A stretch of 5,883 bases of DNA, from NCBI GenBank assembly GCA_024639025.1, contig JAHEJF010000144.1:1-5883 (forward strand), given 5' to 3'. The notes beneath the pieces were generated by a model that made no database searches, was not told the DNA's origin, and saw only the letters and a program-made list of their open reading frames with translations. This DNA comes from Ahrensia sp. GTDB taxonomy: Bacteria; Pseudomonadota; Alphaproteobacteria; Rhizobiales; Rhizobiaceae. Positions 1-5,632 of this stretch are shown one piece after another; within the stretch, counting starts at the first letter, position 1, and the number at the start of each line of letters is the position of its first letter. A program made the position numbers and the translations under genes.

Positions 1-681
1 TTCATGAATGCGGCCAGGGCGGGGGCTCATGACAACGATCTTTGTCGACAGATAAACGGCCTCGGGGATCGAATGGGTCACAAAGACGATGGTCTTCTGT
101 GTGTCTGCCCACAATTTCAACAATTGCTCGTTTAGGTGATCGCGAACAATTTCATCAAGCGCACCAAAGGGTTCATCCATCAAAAGCATGTCAGGTTGCA
201 CCGCGAGGGCTCTTGCAATGGAGGCTCGTTGTTGCATGCCGCCCGATAATTGCCAGGGGAACTTATTCTCAAACCCGGTCAAGTCGACCAGCGCGAGGTT
301 CTCGGATATGCGCTTGTCCTGATCGGCTTTGGACACACCCATAACTTCGAGGGGCAAGGCGATATTGTCGGCAATTGTCCGCCAGGGAAAAAGCGCTGCA
401 GCCTGAAACACGTAGCCATAGGCGCGCGCCAGGCGAGCTTGCTCAGGCGTCATGCCGTTGACCGTAATTGATCCGCCAGTCGGCTTTTCAAGGTCGGCTA
501 TCACGCGCAGCAAGGTGGTCTTGCCACAGCCCGAGGGGCCGATCAGGGAGACGAACTCACCCTTTTCCACATCCAGGTTTATGTCCGACAGGGCGTGAAC
601 CGGACTGTCAGCTGTCTGGAACACCAAGTCCAGATTCTTGGTTGAGATGACGGTGTCTTGCTTGTCAGTGGTTTTGGCCAT
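1..681 (-). CDS. ABC transporter ATP-binding protein, SsuB/TauB/NrtD-like; C-terminus cut by window edge
   Basis: This is the cytoplasmic ATPase subunit of an importer in the nitrate/sulfonate/taurine/pyrimidine-precursor class. Its 227 visible residues, which I translated from the reverse strand, contain a full nucleotide-binding site: Walker A GPSGCGKT (48-55), Q-loop Q93 in YVFQAAALFPWR, signature LSGGMQQR (145-152), Walker B LLMDEP with catalytic E170, D-loop GALDE (173-177) and switch H203 in VTHSIPEA. The family usually runs to about 250-270 residues, so only the C-terminal tail lies off the left edge. The ATG at 681 shares one base with the TAA of the Nudix gene (TAATG), and no strong ribosome binding site precedes it, so coupled translation is likely. 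Permease and binding-protein genes would be expected further left. The substrate is inferred only from the operon (uracil, thymine, hydantoin or a related ureide). The same subfamily also serves HMP/thiamine-precursor, taurine and nitrate uptake, so specificity is open. Confidence 0.93.
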   Translation of the reverse strand, partial: MAKTTDKQDTVISTKNLDLVFQTADSPVHALSDINLDVEKGEFVSLIGPSGCGKTTLLRVIADLEKPTGGSITVNGMTPEQARLARAYGYVFQAAALFPWRTIADNIALPLEVMGVSKADQDKRISENLALVDLTGFENKFPWQLSGGMQQRASIARALAVQPDMLLMDEPFGALDEIVRDHLNEQLLKLWADTQKTIVFVTHSIPEAVYLSTKIVVMSPRPGRIHE

Positions 682-1076
682 TACACACCGCTCGCTGGCA
701 AAACGTGGTCTCGTGTCAGTGGCGCAAGCTTAATTGGGCCGGACCGCGCGTCCGGATACCAGGTGATAGCTTCAATCTCTGCCGCGGGTTCAAAGGGACC
801 ATCATGATCAAGGTGAAAGACTGCAGCGCTGACCGTGCAGTTTGGTTCGTTTGCCGCCTCGGCTTGGAAGACGCCAATAAACTCAATATCTTCGCCTGGC
901 AGGTGGAGGTTTAGCTCCTCGCCGAGCTCTCGTCTTAAAGCCTGAATGGGTGTTTCGCCCATATCAATCTTTCCCCCTGGTTGCATGTACGCCGCTGTAC
1001 CGCGCTTTCGAACCAACAACATTTGGTGTGCACTGTTCATAATGGCAGCGGCCGCAATCTTTATGGTCTCAGACAA
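681..1076 (-). CDS. Nudix hydrolase (MutT-like, 131 aa)
   Basis: Nudix enzymes cleave nucleoside diphosphates linked to another moiety, using Mg2+. The Nudix box is clear at residues 35-57: it starts GKIDMGE (G35, E41) and continues with R49, E50 and the metal-binding pair E53/E54 in RELGEEL. The usual glycine near its end is N56. PGG at 33-35 precedes it, as is typical. At 131 residues the protein is a single minimal Nudix fold, with no extra domain to reveal its substrate. The start is a TTG that directly abuts the TGA of the dihydropyrimidinase gene (TGATTG), with a GGGGG run at 1082-1086 five bases upstream. The next ATG (residue 13, at 1040) would delete the first beta strand, so I prefer the TTG. 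The gene ends by overlapping the ABC ATPase start. Its place inside a pyrimidine catabolic operon suggests a nucleotide-cleaning or salvage role, but that is inference; the real substrate cannot be read from the sequence. Confidence 0.9.
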   Translation of the reverse strand: MSETIKIAAAAIMNSAHQMLLVRKRGTAAYMQPGGKIDMGETPIQALRRELGEELNLHLPGEDIEFIGVFQAEAANEPNCTVSAAVFHLDHDGPFEPAAEIEAITWYPDARSGPIKLAPLTRDHVLPASGV

Positions 1077-2534
1077 TCAAACCCCCGTTGCCGGAATTCC
1101 TGTGCGTTTCACTGGCGTCGGCGCTGTCAGGTCCTTCCACTTTGATAGTGCTGCGTTGACCGATGCATTGGGTTCGCGCTTGATGAATTTGCCGTGACCT
1201 TCTTGCGTTTTGACTTCACCATCGGAAATTGCCAATTGGCCGCGAGACAATGTGAAGCGCGGCAGGCCCTTGACCTTTTTGCCTTCAAACACATTGTAGT
1301 CGATTGCCGATTGCTGTTTGTCGGCGGTGATGGTTTTTTTCTTGTTTGGATCCCAGACAACGATATCAGCGTCAGCACCGACCAGTATGGCGCCTTTTTT
1401 CGGATAGCAATTGAGGATTTTGGCGACATTTGTCGATGTTACCGCGACAAATTCGTTCATCGTCAGGCGACCCGTTTCCACACCATGGGTCCAGAGCATC
1501 GGCATGCGATCCTCCAGCCCGCCAGTGCCATTTGGAATTTGTGTGAAATTGCCGACACCCATGCGTTTCTGCTCAGTTGTAAAAGCGCAATGGTCGGTCG
1601 CAACAACCGACAAAGTTCCGCCTGAAAGGCCTGCCCAGAGCGAATCCTGATGCTTCTTGTTGCGGAAGGGAGGGCTCATGACGCGTCGCGCTGCATGGTC
1701 CCAGTCCTTGTTGAAATACTCGCTTTCATCAAGCGTCAGATGCTGAATCAATGGCTCGCCCCAGACGCGTTTGCCGTTCATGCGCGCGCGCCGGATTGCT
1801 TCATGGGCCTCTTCGCAGGATGTATGCACAACATAGAGCGGTGCGCCCGCCATGTCGGCGATCATGATGGCGCGGTTGGTCGCTTCCCCTTCAACCTGGC
1901 TGGGGCGCGAATAGGCGTGCGCCTCCGGGCCTGTATTGCCCTCAGCGATCAGCTTGGCCGACAATTCAGCAACCACATCGCCGTTTTCCGCATGCACCAT
2001 GGGTGTCGCACCGAGTGCCGCGCAGCGCTGGAATGAGGCATATAATTCATCATCATTGACCATCAATGCGCCCTTATAGGCGAGGAAATGTTTGAAGGTG
2101 TTGATGCCCTTGTCTTTGACCACCGTCTCCATCTCGTTGAAAACCTGTTCGCCCCACCATGTGATCGCCATGTGGAAGGAATAATCGCAATTGGCGCGGG
2201 TTGATTTGTTGTCCCAGCGCTGGATCGCATCGAGCAGGCTTTGTTCAGGATTGGGCAAACAGAAATCGACAACCATCGTGGTGCCACCTGCCAATGCTGC
2301 CCGCGTGCCGCTTTCAAAGTCATCGGATGAGTAGGTCCCCATGAAGGGCATTTCGAGGTGGACGTGCGGATCGATGCCGCCCGGCATGACATAGCAGTCT
2401 GTTGCGTCAAGCTCCGTTCCGCCGGAAAGGTTGGGCCCGATGGCTGTGATAACACCGTTCTCGACTTGCACATCGGCCTTGTAGGTCAGATCTGCGGTGA
2501 CGACGGTTCCGTTCTTGATCGTTGTAATTGTCAT
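1077..2534 (-). CDS. hydA: Dihydropyrimidinase / D-hydantoinase (485 aa)
   Basis: This cytoplasmic amidohydrolase of the cyclic-amidase group hydrolyses dihydrouracil or dihydrothymine to N-carbamoyl-beta-alanine or its methyl homologue, and often accepts 5-substituted hydantoins. All six binuclear-zinc ligands of the family are recognisable: H57 and H59 in DPHVHLEMP, the carboxylated lysine K154 in HFLAYKG, H181 in MVHAENGD, H237 in VVHTSCEEA and D314 in ATDHCAF. The length is normal for the family and both ends look complete. The ATG at 2534 is preceded by AGAGGA (2543-2548) eight bases upstream. It follows the aldolase-like gene by 23 nt and abuts the Nudix start. With the M20 carbamoyl-amidase in the same operon and RutR upstream, dihydropyrimidine is the most likely physiological substrate (the enzyme is also named PydB in reductive pyrimidine pathways). 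Hydantoin use cannot be excluded. Allantoinase and dihydroorotase are less likely given the motif wording and neighbours. Confidence 0.95.
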   Translation of the reverse strand: MTITTIKNGTVVTADLTYKADVQVENGVITAIGPNLSGGTELDATDCYVMPGGIDPHVHLEMPFMGTYSSDDFESGTRAALAGGTTMVVDFCLPNPEQSLLDAIQRWDNKSTRANCDYSFHMAITWWGEQVFNEMETVVKDKGINTFKHFLAYKGALMVNDDELYASFQRCAALGATPMVHAENGDVVAELSAKLIAEGNTGPEAHAYSRPSQVEGEATNRAIMIADMAGAPLYVVHTSCEEAHEAIRRARMNGKRVWGEPLIQHLTLDESEYFNKDWDHAARRVMSPPFRNKKHQDSLWAGLSGGTLSVVATDHCAFTTEQKRMGVGNFTQIPNGTGGLEDRMPMLWTHGVETGRLTMNEFVAVTSTNVAKILNCYPKKGAILVGADADIVVWDPNKKKTITADKQQSAIDYNVFEGKKVKGLPRFTLSRGQLAISDGEVKTQEGHGKFIKREPNASVNAALSKWKDLTAPTPVKRTGIPATGV

Positions 2535-2542
2535 GATCTCGT

Positions 2543-2548
2543 TCCTCT
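2543..2548 (-). promoter_or_regulatory. Ribosome binding site of the dihydropyrimidinase gene
   Basis: AGAGGA on the minus strand lies eight bases before the ATG at 2534. It is in the 23-nt gap after the aldolase-like gene, the widest gap in the leftward operon. It indicates independent initiation at this enzyme, unlike the coupled genes around it. Confidence 0.65.
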
Positions 2549-2557
2549 CATCCCAAT

Positions 2558-3319
2558 CTAGTCACGATAGGAAGGGTCTTCCTTGTCCAAAATCTGCTTC
2601 ATTTCTTCAAAATGCGAAAATTCAGCTTGCTTGTAGGTTTGCCATTCGCTCGCAGTTTCTTCTGCCAACTTGTCGCTCATGATGTTGAGCGGACGGCCGG
2701 TTGAATAGGCCAGGACCATGGTGCGTGAAGCGCGCTCCAAATGGTACATCAAGTCAAATGCCTCCGCGATGGTCGGTGCGAGTGTCGTTACACCGTGATT
2801 GCCCATCATGACCGCATTATGGTTGCCAATGGTTGCTGCGATGCGTTCGCCCTCGCGCGCATCGGTTGCAATTCCGCCAAATGATTTGTCGATGGCCAAC
2901 CGGTTGAAAAACCGCGCGGTAACCTGTTCGAGCGGCTTGATGGTTGGATCCTTGAGGCAGGCGAGCGTCGTTGCATAGGGCGGATGAAGATGCAGTGCCG
3001 CGCGCCCGTGCGGTACGTTGCGATGGATTGCCGAATGGATCGACCAGGCAGAAGGATCCGGTGCGTCCGGTTTGTTCATCGCGTCAGTGTCATCTGCATC
3101 TACCAGTAAGAGTTCACTGGCTTTGACCAGCGAAAAGTGCCGCCATCGCGGATTGATCAGAAATTGTTTTCCATCGCTTGAAACCGCTGCACTGAAGTGG
3201 TTGGCCACGCCTTCATGCCAATCGGCGCGTGCTGCAAGACGCAATGCTGCGGCCAAATCGATGCGCAGTTGCTGCTCGGTGCCGGCATCAATCGAGACGA
3301 TATTTGTATCCGTGCTCAT
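2558..3319 (-). CDS. Class II aldolase/adducin-family protein lacking the catalytic glutamate (253 aa)
   Basis: The protein has the class II aldolase fold signatures: ANHFSAAV (39-46), HLHPPYAT with H110 and H112, and GNHGVTTLA with H175. These three histidines match the zinc ligands H92, H94 and H155 of L-fuculose-1-phosphate aldolase. The catalytic acid E73 of that enzyme, in SSEW, aligns with A91 in PSAW; the 19-residue distance to the first HxH histidine is the same in both. Metal binding therefore seems kept, while classical aldol chemistry is doubtful. I chose the ATG at 3319 over an in-frame ATG at 3343 because AAGGA sits seven bases before it, and because it overlaps the stop of the upstream 77-aa gene as ATGA. 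The upstream ATG has only a poor ribosome binding site. The gene lies between the two hydrolases of the pathway, so a role in the same metabolism is likely but unknown. Possibilities include decarboxylation, epimerisation, hydration or handling of an aldehyde. The family assignment is firm; the function is not. Confidence 0.9.
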   Translation of the reverse strand: MSTDTNIVSIDAGTEQQLRIDLAAALRLAARADWHEGVANHFSAAVSSDGKQFLINPRWRHFSLVKASELLLVDADDTDAMNKPDAPDPSAWSIHSAIHRNVPHGRAALHLHPPYATTLACLKDPTIKPLEQVTARFFNRLAIDKSFGGIATDAREGERIAATIGNHNAVMMGNHGVTTLAPTIAEAFDLMYHLERASRTMVLAYSTGRPLNIMSDKLAEETASEWQTYKQAEFSHFEEMKQILDKEDPSYRD

Positions 3320-3549
3320 GGCTTTGTCCTTGTTGCTTGCCATTGATCGAGCCCGCTGGGTGTTTCGACGGAACCTTGGGCATCCCAGTCAATGTTACCA
3401 CTTGCGCACTCAAAAACACTTTTGGCGGCCAGATCAGCGCTTGCATGTGTCGCCAAGTAGCGACCGCCCAGTTCCAGGCGCCATCTGCCGGTTCCATCGG
3501 GGAAAATGGAGAACGTGCCGAATTTGGTCGGGAAGATGTATCCGATCAC
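3316..3549 (-). CDS. Uncharacterised 77-aa protein, translationally coupled on both sides
   Basis: I do not recognise this protein. It starts at a GTG (3549) whose last two bases open the TGA stop of the carbamoyl-amidase gene (GTGA). GGAG at 3558-3561 lies eight bases upstream. Its own TGA overlaps the ATG of the aldolase-like gene (ATGA). This tight fit at both ends is the main evidence that it is real; longer in-frame starts would run deep into the amidase. The product is small and soluble-looking, with no signal peptide or membrane segment. It begins MIGYIFPTKFGTF and has an aromatic and glycine-rich first third (FPDGTGRW, then LELGGRY), a helical-looking middle (ASADLAAKSVF), a single cysteine C48, and tryptophans W23, W55 and W70, the last in LDQW near the C-terminus. 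That pattern suggests a compact alpha/beta domain. It could be an accessory or regulatory subunit for one of its neighbours, but there is no direct evidence for that. Confidence 0.75.
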   Translation of the reverse strand: MIGYIFPTKFGTFSIFPDGTGRWRLELGGRYLATHASADLAAKSVFECASGNIDWDAQGSVETPSGLDQWQATRTKP

Positions 3550-4796
3550 CCGACAATCTCCGCTGCTTCGACCACGGCATGGAAAAGCACTTCGGCGCCC
3601 GCCGTACTCCACTCCTTGGAAATATCTTCAGCTTCATTGTGTGACAGCCCGTCGACACAGGGACACATGACCATTGCTGTCGGCGCGACGCGGTTGATCC
3701 AACAGGCGTCATGGCCGGCGCCAGAAATGATGTCCTTGTGCGAATAGCCCAATCGATCGGCGGCATCGCGGATCGATTGTACCAGCTTTTCATCAAATGC
3801 GGGCGGGTCAAACTGGCCAACGATCTCGGCCGAAAATTCAACACCAAGTGCTTCACACAATTTTGGCGCTTCTGCCATGAGTTGGTCGACCATGCCGTTC
3901 AGACGTTCGAGCTCATGGCTACGCATATCAACCGTGAACACGACTTTGCCGGGAATGATGTTGCGGCTGTTGGGATAGACATCGATATGGCCAATGGCAC
4001 CGACAGCGTTGGGCGCATTGTCCATCGCGATCTCGTGTACCAACTCTGTGATCTGAGCGAGTCCGCGCCCTGCGTTCTTGCGCATCGGCATCGGCGTTGA
4101 ACCGGTATGGCTCTCCTTGCCGGTCACGGTTATTTCGATCCAGCGCAATCCCTGGCCGTGCGTTACAACGCCGATATCCTTGCCCTCGGCCTCCAGGATC
4201 GGACCCTGCTCGATATGCAGTTCCAGAAATGCGTGCATCTTGCGGGCACCGACTTCCTCGTCACCCAGCCATCCGATGCGCTTGAGCTCATCGCCAAATT
4301 TCAGGCCGTTCGCATCGACTTTCCCATAGGCTTCTTCCTTCGGGAATATGCCGGCAAAAACGCCTGAAGCCATCATGGCCGGCGCGTAGCGCGTGCCTTC
4401 CTCGTTGGTCCAGTTGGTCACGACAATCGGATGTTTGGTCTTAATGTCGAGGTCATTGAGCGAGCGGACAATCTCCAGGCCGGCCAGAACACCCAAAACT
4501 CCGTCGTAACGTCCACCGGTTGGCTGTGTATCCAAATGCGAGCCAACATAGACAGGCAGGGCATCGGGATCGGTACCCTCGCGCCGCATGAACATTGTTC
4601 CCATTTGGTCGACGCCCATCGTCAAACCGGCATCTTCACACCATTTTTGAAAGAGCTTGCGTCCTTCGGCATCCTCATCGGTGACTGTTTGCCGATTGGA
4701 CCCGCCAGCGATTCCCGGACCGATTTCTGCCATTGCATGAATTGAATCCCATAGCCTGTCGCCATCGATTCTAAGGTTTTCGCCCGGTGCAGCCAT
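3546..4796 (-). CDS. hyuC: Zn-dependent M20-family N-carbamoyl-amino-acid amidohydrolase (beta-ureidopropionase-like, 416 aa)
   Basis: This cytoplasmic hydrolase removes the carbamoyl group from N-carbamoyl-beta-alanine, or from N-carbamoyl amino acids in hydantoin pathways, releasing CO2 and ammonia. The bimetallic site of the hydantoinase/carbamoylase subfamily is complete: H87 in GSHLDTQPTGG, bridging D98 in RYDGV, the general base E132 and ligand E133 in TNEEG, H194 in LELHIEQG and H386 in LSHNEAE. Substrate-site residues of yeast beta-alanine synthase also seem present: H230 in ESHTGSTPM, R292 in VDMRSHE and H362 in GAGHDA. The length is typical of the family. The ATG at 4796 has GAGG (4803-4806) six bases upstream and is the first gene of the leftward operon. 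Its stop overlaps the 77-aa gene's GTG. Paired with the dihydropyrimidinase and RutR, it most likely acts as PydC. Allantoate amidohydrolase and L- or D-carbamoylases share the fold, so substrate preference is inferred from context. Confidence 0.93.
   Translation of the reverse strand: MAAPGENLRIDGDRLWDSIHAMAEIGPGIAGGSNRQTVTDEDAEGRKLFQKWCEDAGLTMGVDQMGTMFMRREGTDPDALPVYVGSHLDTQPTGGRYDGVLGVLAGLEIVRSLNDLDIKTKHPIVVTNWTNEEGTRYAPAMMASGVFAGIFPKEEAYGKVDANGLKFGDELKRIGWLGDEEVGARKMHAFLELHIEQGPILEAEGKDIGVVTHGQGLRWIEITVTGKESHTGSTPMPMRKNAGRGLAQITELVHEIAMDNAPNAVGAIGHIDVYPNSRNIIPGKVVFTVDMRSHELERLNGMVDQLMAEAPKLCEALGVEFSAEIVGQFDPPAFDEKLVQSIRDAADRLGYSHKDIISGAGHDACWINRVAPTAMVMCPCVDGLSHNEAEDISKEWSTAGAEVLFHAVVEAAEIVG
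3558..3561 (-). promoter_or_regulatory. Ribosome binding site deciding the start of the 77-aa gene
   Basis: GGAG on the minus strand, inside the end of the carbamoyl-amidase gene, lies eight bases before the GTG at 3549. It supports that GTG as a true start in an otherwise overlooked small gene. Confidence 0.6.
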
Positions 4797-4802
4797 GACT
4801 TG

Positions 4803-4806
4803 CCTC
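4803..4806 (-). promoter_or_regulatory. Ribosome binding site of the first operon gene
   Basis: GAGG on the minus strand lies six bases before the ATG at 4796. It fixes the carbamoyl-amidase start and the length of the operon leader. Confidence 0.6.
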
Positions 4807-4818
4807 GCTCAATGATAC

Positions 4819-4845
4819 AAAATAAAAACTTGACTAGTTGGTCAA
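4819..4845 (-). promoter_or_regulatory. Candidate promoter of the leftward pyrimidine-degradation operon
   Basis: On the minus strand, TTGACC (4845-4840) matches five of six bases of a sigma-70 -35 box and is itself one half of the RutR operator. The best -10 candidate is TATTTT (4824-4819) at a short 15-nt spacing; a weaker TTTTGT at 4822-4817 gives 17 nt. The leader would then be about 15-20 nt, enough for the GAGG ribosome binding site. The -35 element is convincing and the -10 is not. Confidence 0.35.
4830..4845. promoter_or_regulatory. RutR operator (RutR box)
   Basis: TTGACTAGTTGGTCAA is an interrupted palindrome that differs at one specified base (T for C at position 6) from the E. 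coli RutR consensus TTGACCANNTGGTCAA. It lies 33 bp before the carbamoyl-amidase start and 74 bp before rutR, and overlaps the only good -35-like hexamers on both strands (TTGACC leftward, CTTGACT rightward). Bound RutR should therefore block leftward transcription and possibly its own. In E. coli, uracil or thymine releases RutR from DNA. Here that would give substrate induction, which is inferred from site and regulator being adjacent. Confidence 0.85.
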
Positions 4846-4899
4846 ATTTAGAGGCTATGAGAGCAATCTAATTTGGTCAAGCTGGATTCGACTTTCATC

Positions 4900-4907
4900 G
4901 AGGGGAG
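4900..4907 (+). promoter_or_regulatory. Ribosome binding site of rutR
   Basis: GAGGGGAG is the only purine-rich Shine-Dalgarno-like run before rutR. It ends 12 nt before the TTG at 4920, slightly far, which together with a TTG codon predicts weak translation of the repressor. Confidence 0.5.
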
Positions 4908-4919
4908 CACCCAATAACT

Positions 4920-5549
4920 TTGGCAGGCACAGCAAACAAGAAACAAAGTCGAATTCAGACAGAGAATCGTAGCCTGATCCTCACAGCCGCGCTCAATGTA
5001 TTTTCTACCGATGGCTACCGTGGCGCCACTTTGGAGAGAATTGCCGAGCGCGCGGGCATGTCCAAGACGAATGTCCTCTACTATTTTCCTTCGAAAGAGG
5101 AAATCTACCACACAGCGCTGGAGCAAACGGTTGAAGGCTGGCTGGAGCCGTTCAGCGAGATTTCTGCCCAAGGCGACCCAGTGGAAGAATTGCGGCGTTA
5201 TATCAGTCTCAAGTTGCAAATGTCAGCCGAGCAACCAGAAGCCTCACGTTTGTTTGCCAACGAGGTTCAGCGAGGTGCGCCGCTGATGCTCGACTTTCTA
5301 AAGACCCGCCTGAAATCTCTTGTTGATGAAAAGGCGGCCGTGATCAGAGAATGGATCGATCAGGGAAAACTTGCACCTGTTGATCCCTACCATCTGATTT
5401 TCATGATTTGGGCGACAACCCAGCACTATGCTGACTTTGATACACAGATTGTTGCCATTCTTGGAGACCAGAGCAAGCAGAAGGGCTTTCAGGAACAAAC
5501 CGCCCATGCCGTGCTCTCAATCATTTTGAACGGCATACGTCCGCGCTGA
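4920..5549 (+). CDS. rutR: TetR-family pyrimidine-responsive regulator RutR (209 aa)
   Basis: This is a dimeric DNA-binding repressor. The N-terminal TetR helix-turn-helix spans about residues 19-65, with the recognition segment AGMSKTNVLYYFPSKEEIY. This is nearly identical to that of E. coli RutR (SKTNLLYYFPSKE). The C-terminal ligand domain also carries RutR wording: EASRLFANEV (107-116), KLAPVDPYHLIFMIWATTQHYADF (150-173, similar to the E. coli run) and a GIRPR end. The length is close to that of E. coli RutR. The reading frame opens only after a stop at 4869-4871 and contains no ATG before residue 47, beyond the first part of the helix-turn-helix, so the TTG at 4920 is the plausible start. 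It is transcribed divergently from the pyrimidine-degradation operon, with a matching operator between them. E. coli RutR controls the oxidative Rut pathway and responds to uracil and thymine. Here the target appears to be the reductive route. Confidence 0.93.
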   Translation: MAGTANKKQSRIQTENRSLILTAALNVFSTDGYRGATLERIAERAGMSKTNVLYYFPSKEEIYHTALEQTVEGWLEPFSEISAQGDPVEELRRYISLKLQMSAEQPEASRLFANEVQRGAPLMLDFLKTRLKSLVDEKAAVIREWIDQGKLAPVDPYHLIFMIWATTQHYADFDTQIVAILGDQSKQKGFQEQTAHAVLSIILNGIRPR

Positions 5550-5632
5550 ACAGGTCTGGCTAATCCAAATGCCCGGTAATTTTTGCGCCAAGCGGCTTGT
5601 TTGCACTATGCGATTTGTGGATATGGTAACCC
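5550..5632. other. Intergenic region between rutR and the cytochrome c peroxidase-like gene
   Basis: This 83-bp stretch has no convincing terminator. The best hairpin, CAAG-CGG-CTTG near 5589-5599, has only a four-base stem and no T-run after it. I see no clear promoter either, so whether the peroxidase-like gene is read through from rutR is undecided. Confidence 0.5.

Noticed and set aside
42..650. Open frames on the plus strand at the left end
   Set aside because: The minus strand here encodes an uninterrupted ABC ATPase with every nucleotide-binding motif, so the plus-strand frames are shadows.
1194..2036. Long open frames on the plus strand opposite the dihydropyrimidinase gene
   Set aside because: They are antisense shadows of a gene with all catalytic residues intact; their translations show no recognisable domain and no ribosome binding site pattern.
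3320..3343. Upstream in-frame ATG at 3343 as start of the aldolase-family gene (eight extra residues)
   Set aside because: It has only a weak ribosome binding site and would overlap the 77-aa gene by 28 bp, whereas the ATG at 3319 has AAGGA seven bases upstream and an ATGA overlap.
4414..4421. TTGGTCAC, resembling a RutR half-site
   Set aside because: It lies inside the carbamoyl-amidase coding sequence with no matching partner arm; it is a chance match.
4812..4817. TATCAT on the minus strand as -10 box of the leftward operon
   Set aside because: It matches five of six bases of the consensus but is 22 nt from the TTGACC -35, and would place the transcript start at or inside the ribosome binding site.
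4856..4861. TATGAG as -10 of a rutR promoter with CTTGACT (4829-4835) as -35
   Set aside because: The spacing of about 20 nt is too long for a confident call; the rutR promoter is left unassigned.
5589..5599. Possible terminator hairpin after rutR
   Set aside because: The stem is only four base pairs with a three-base loop and is not followed by a T-tract.
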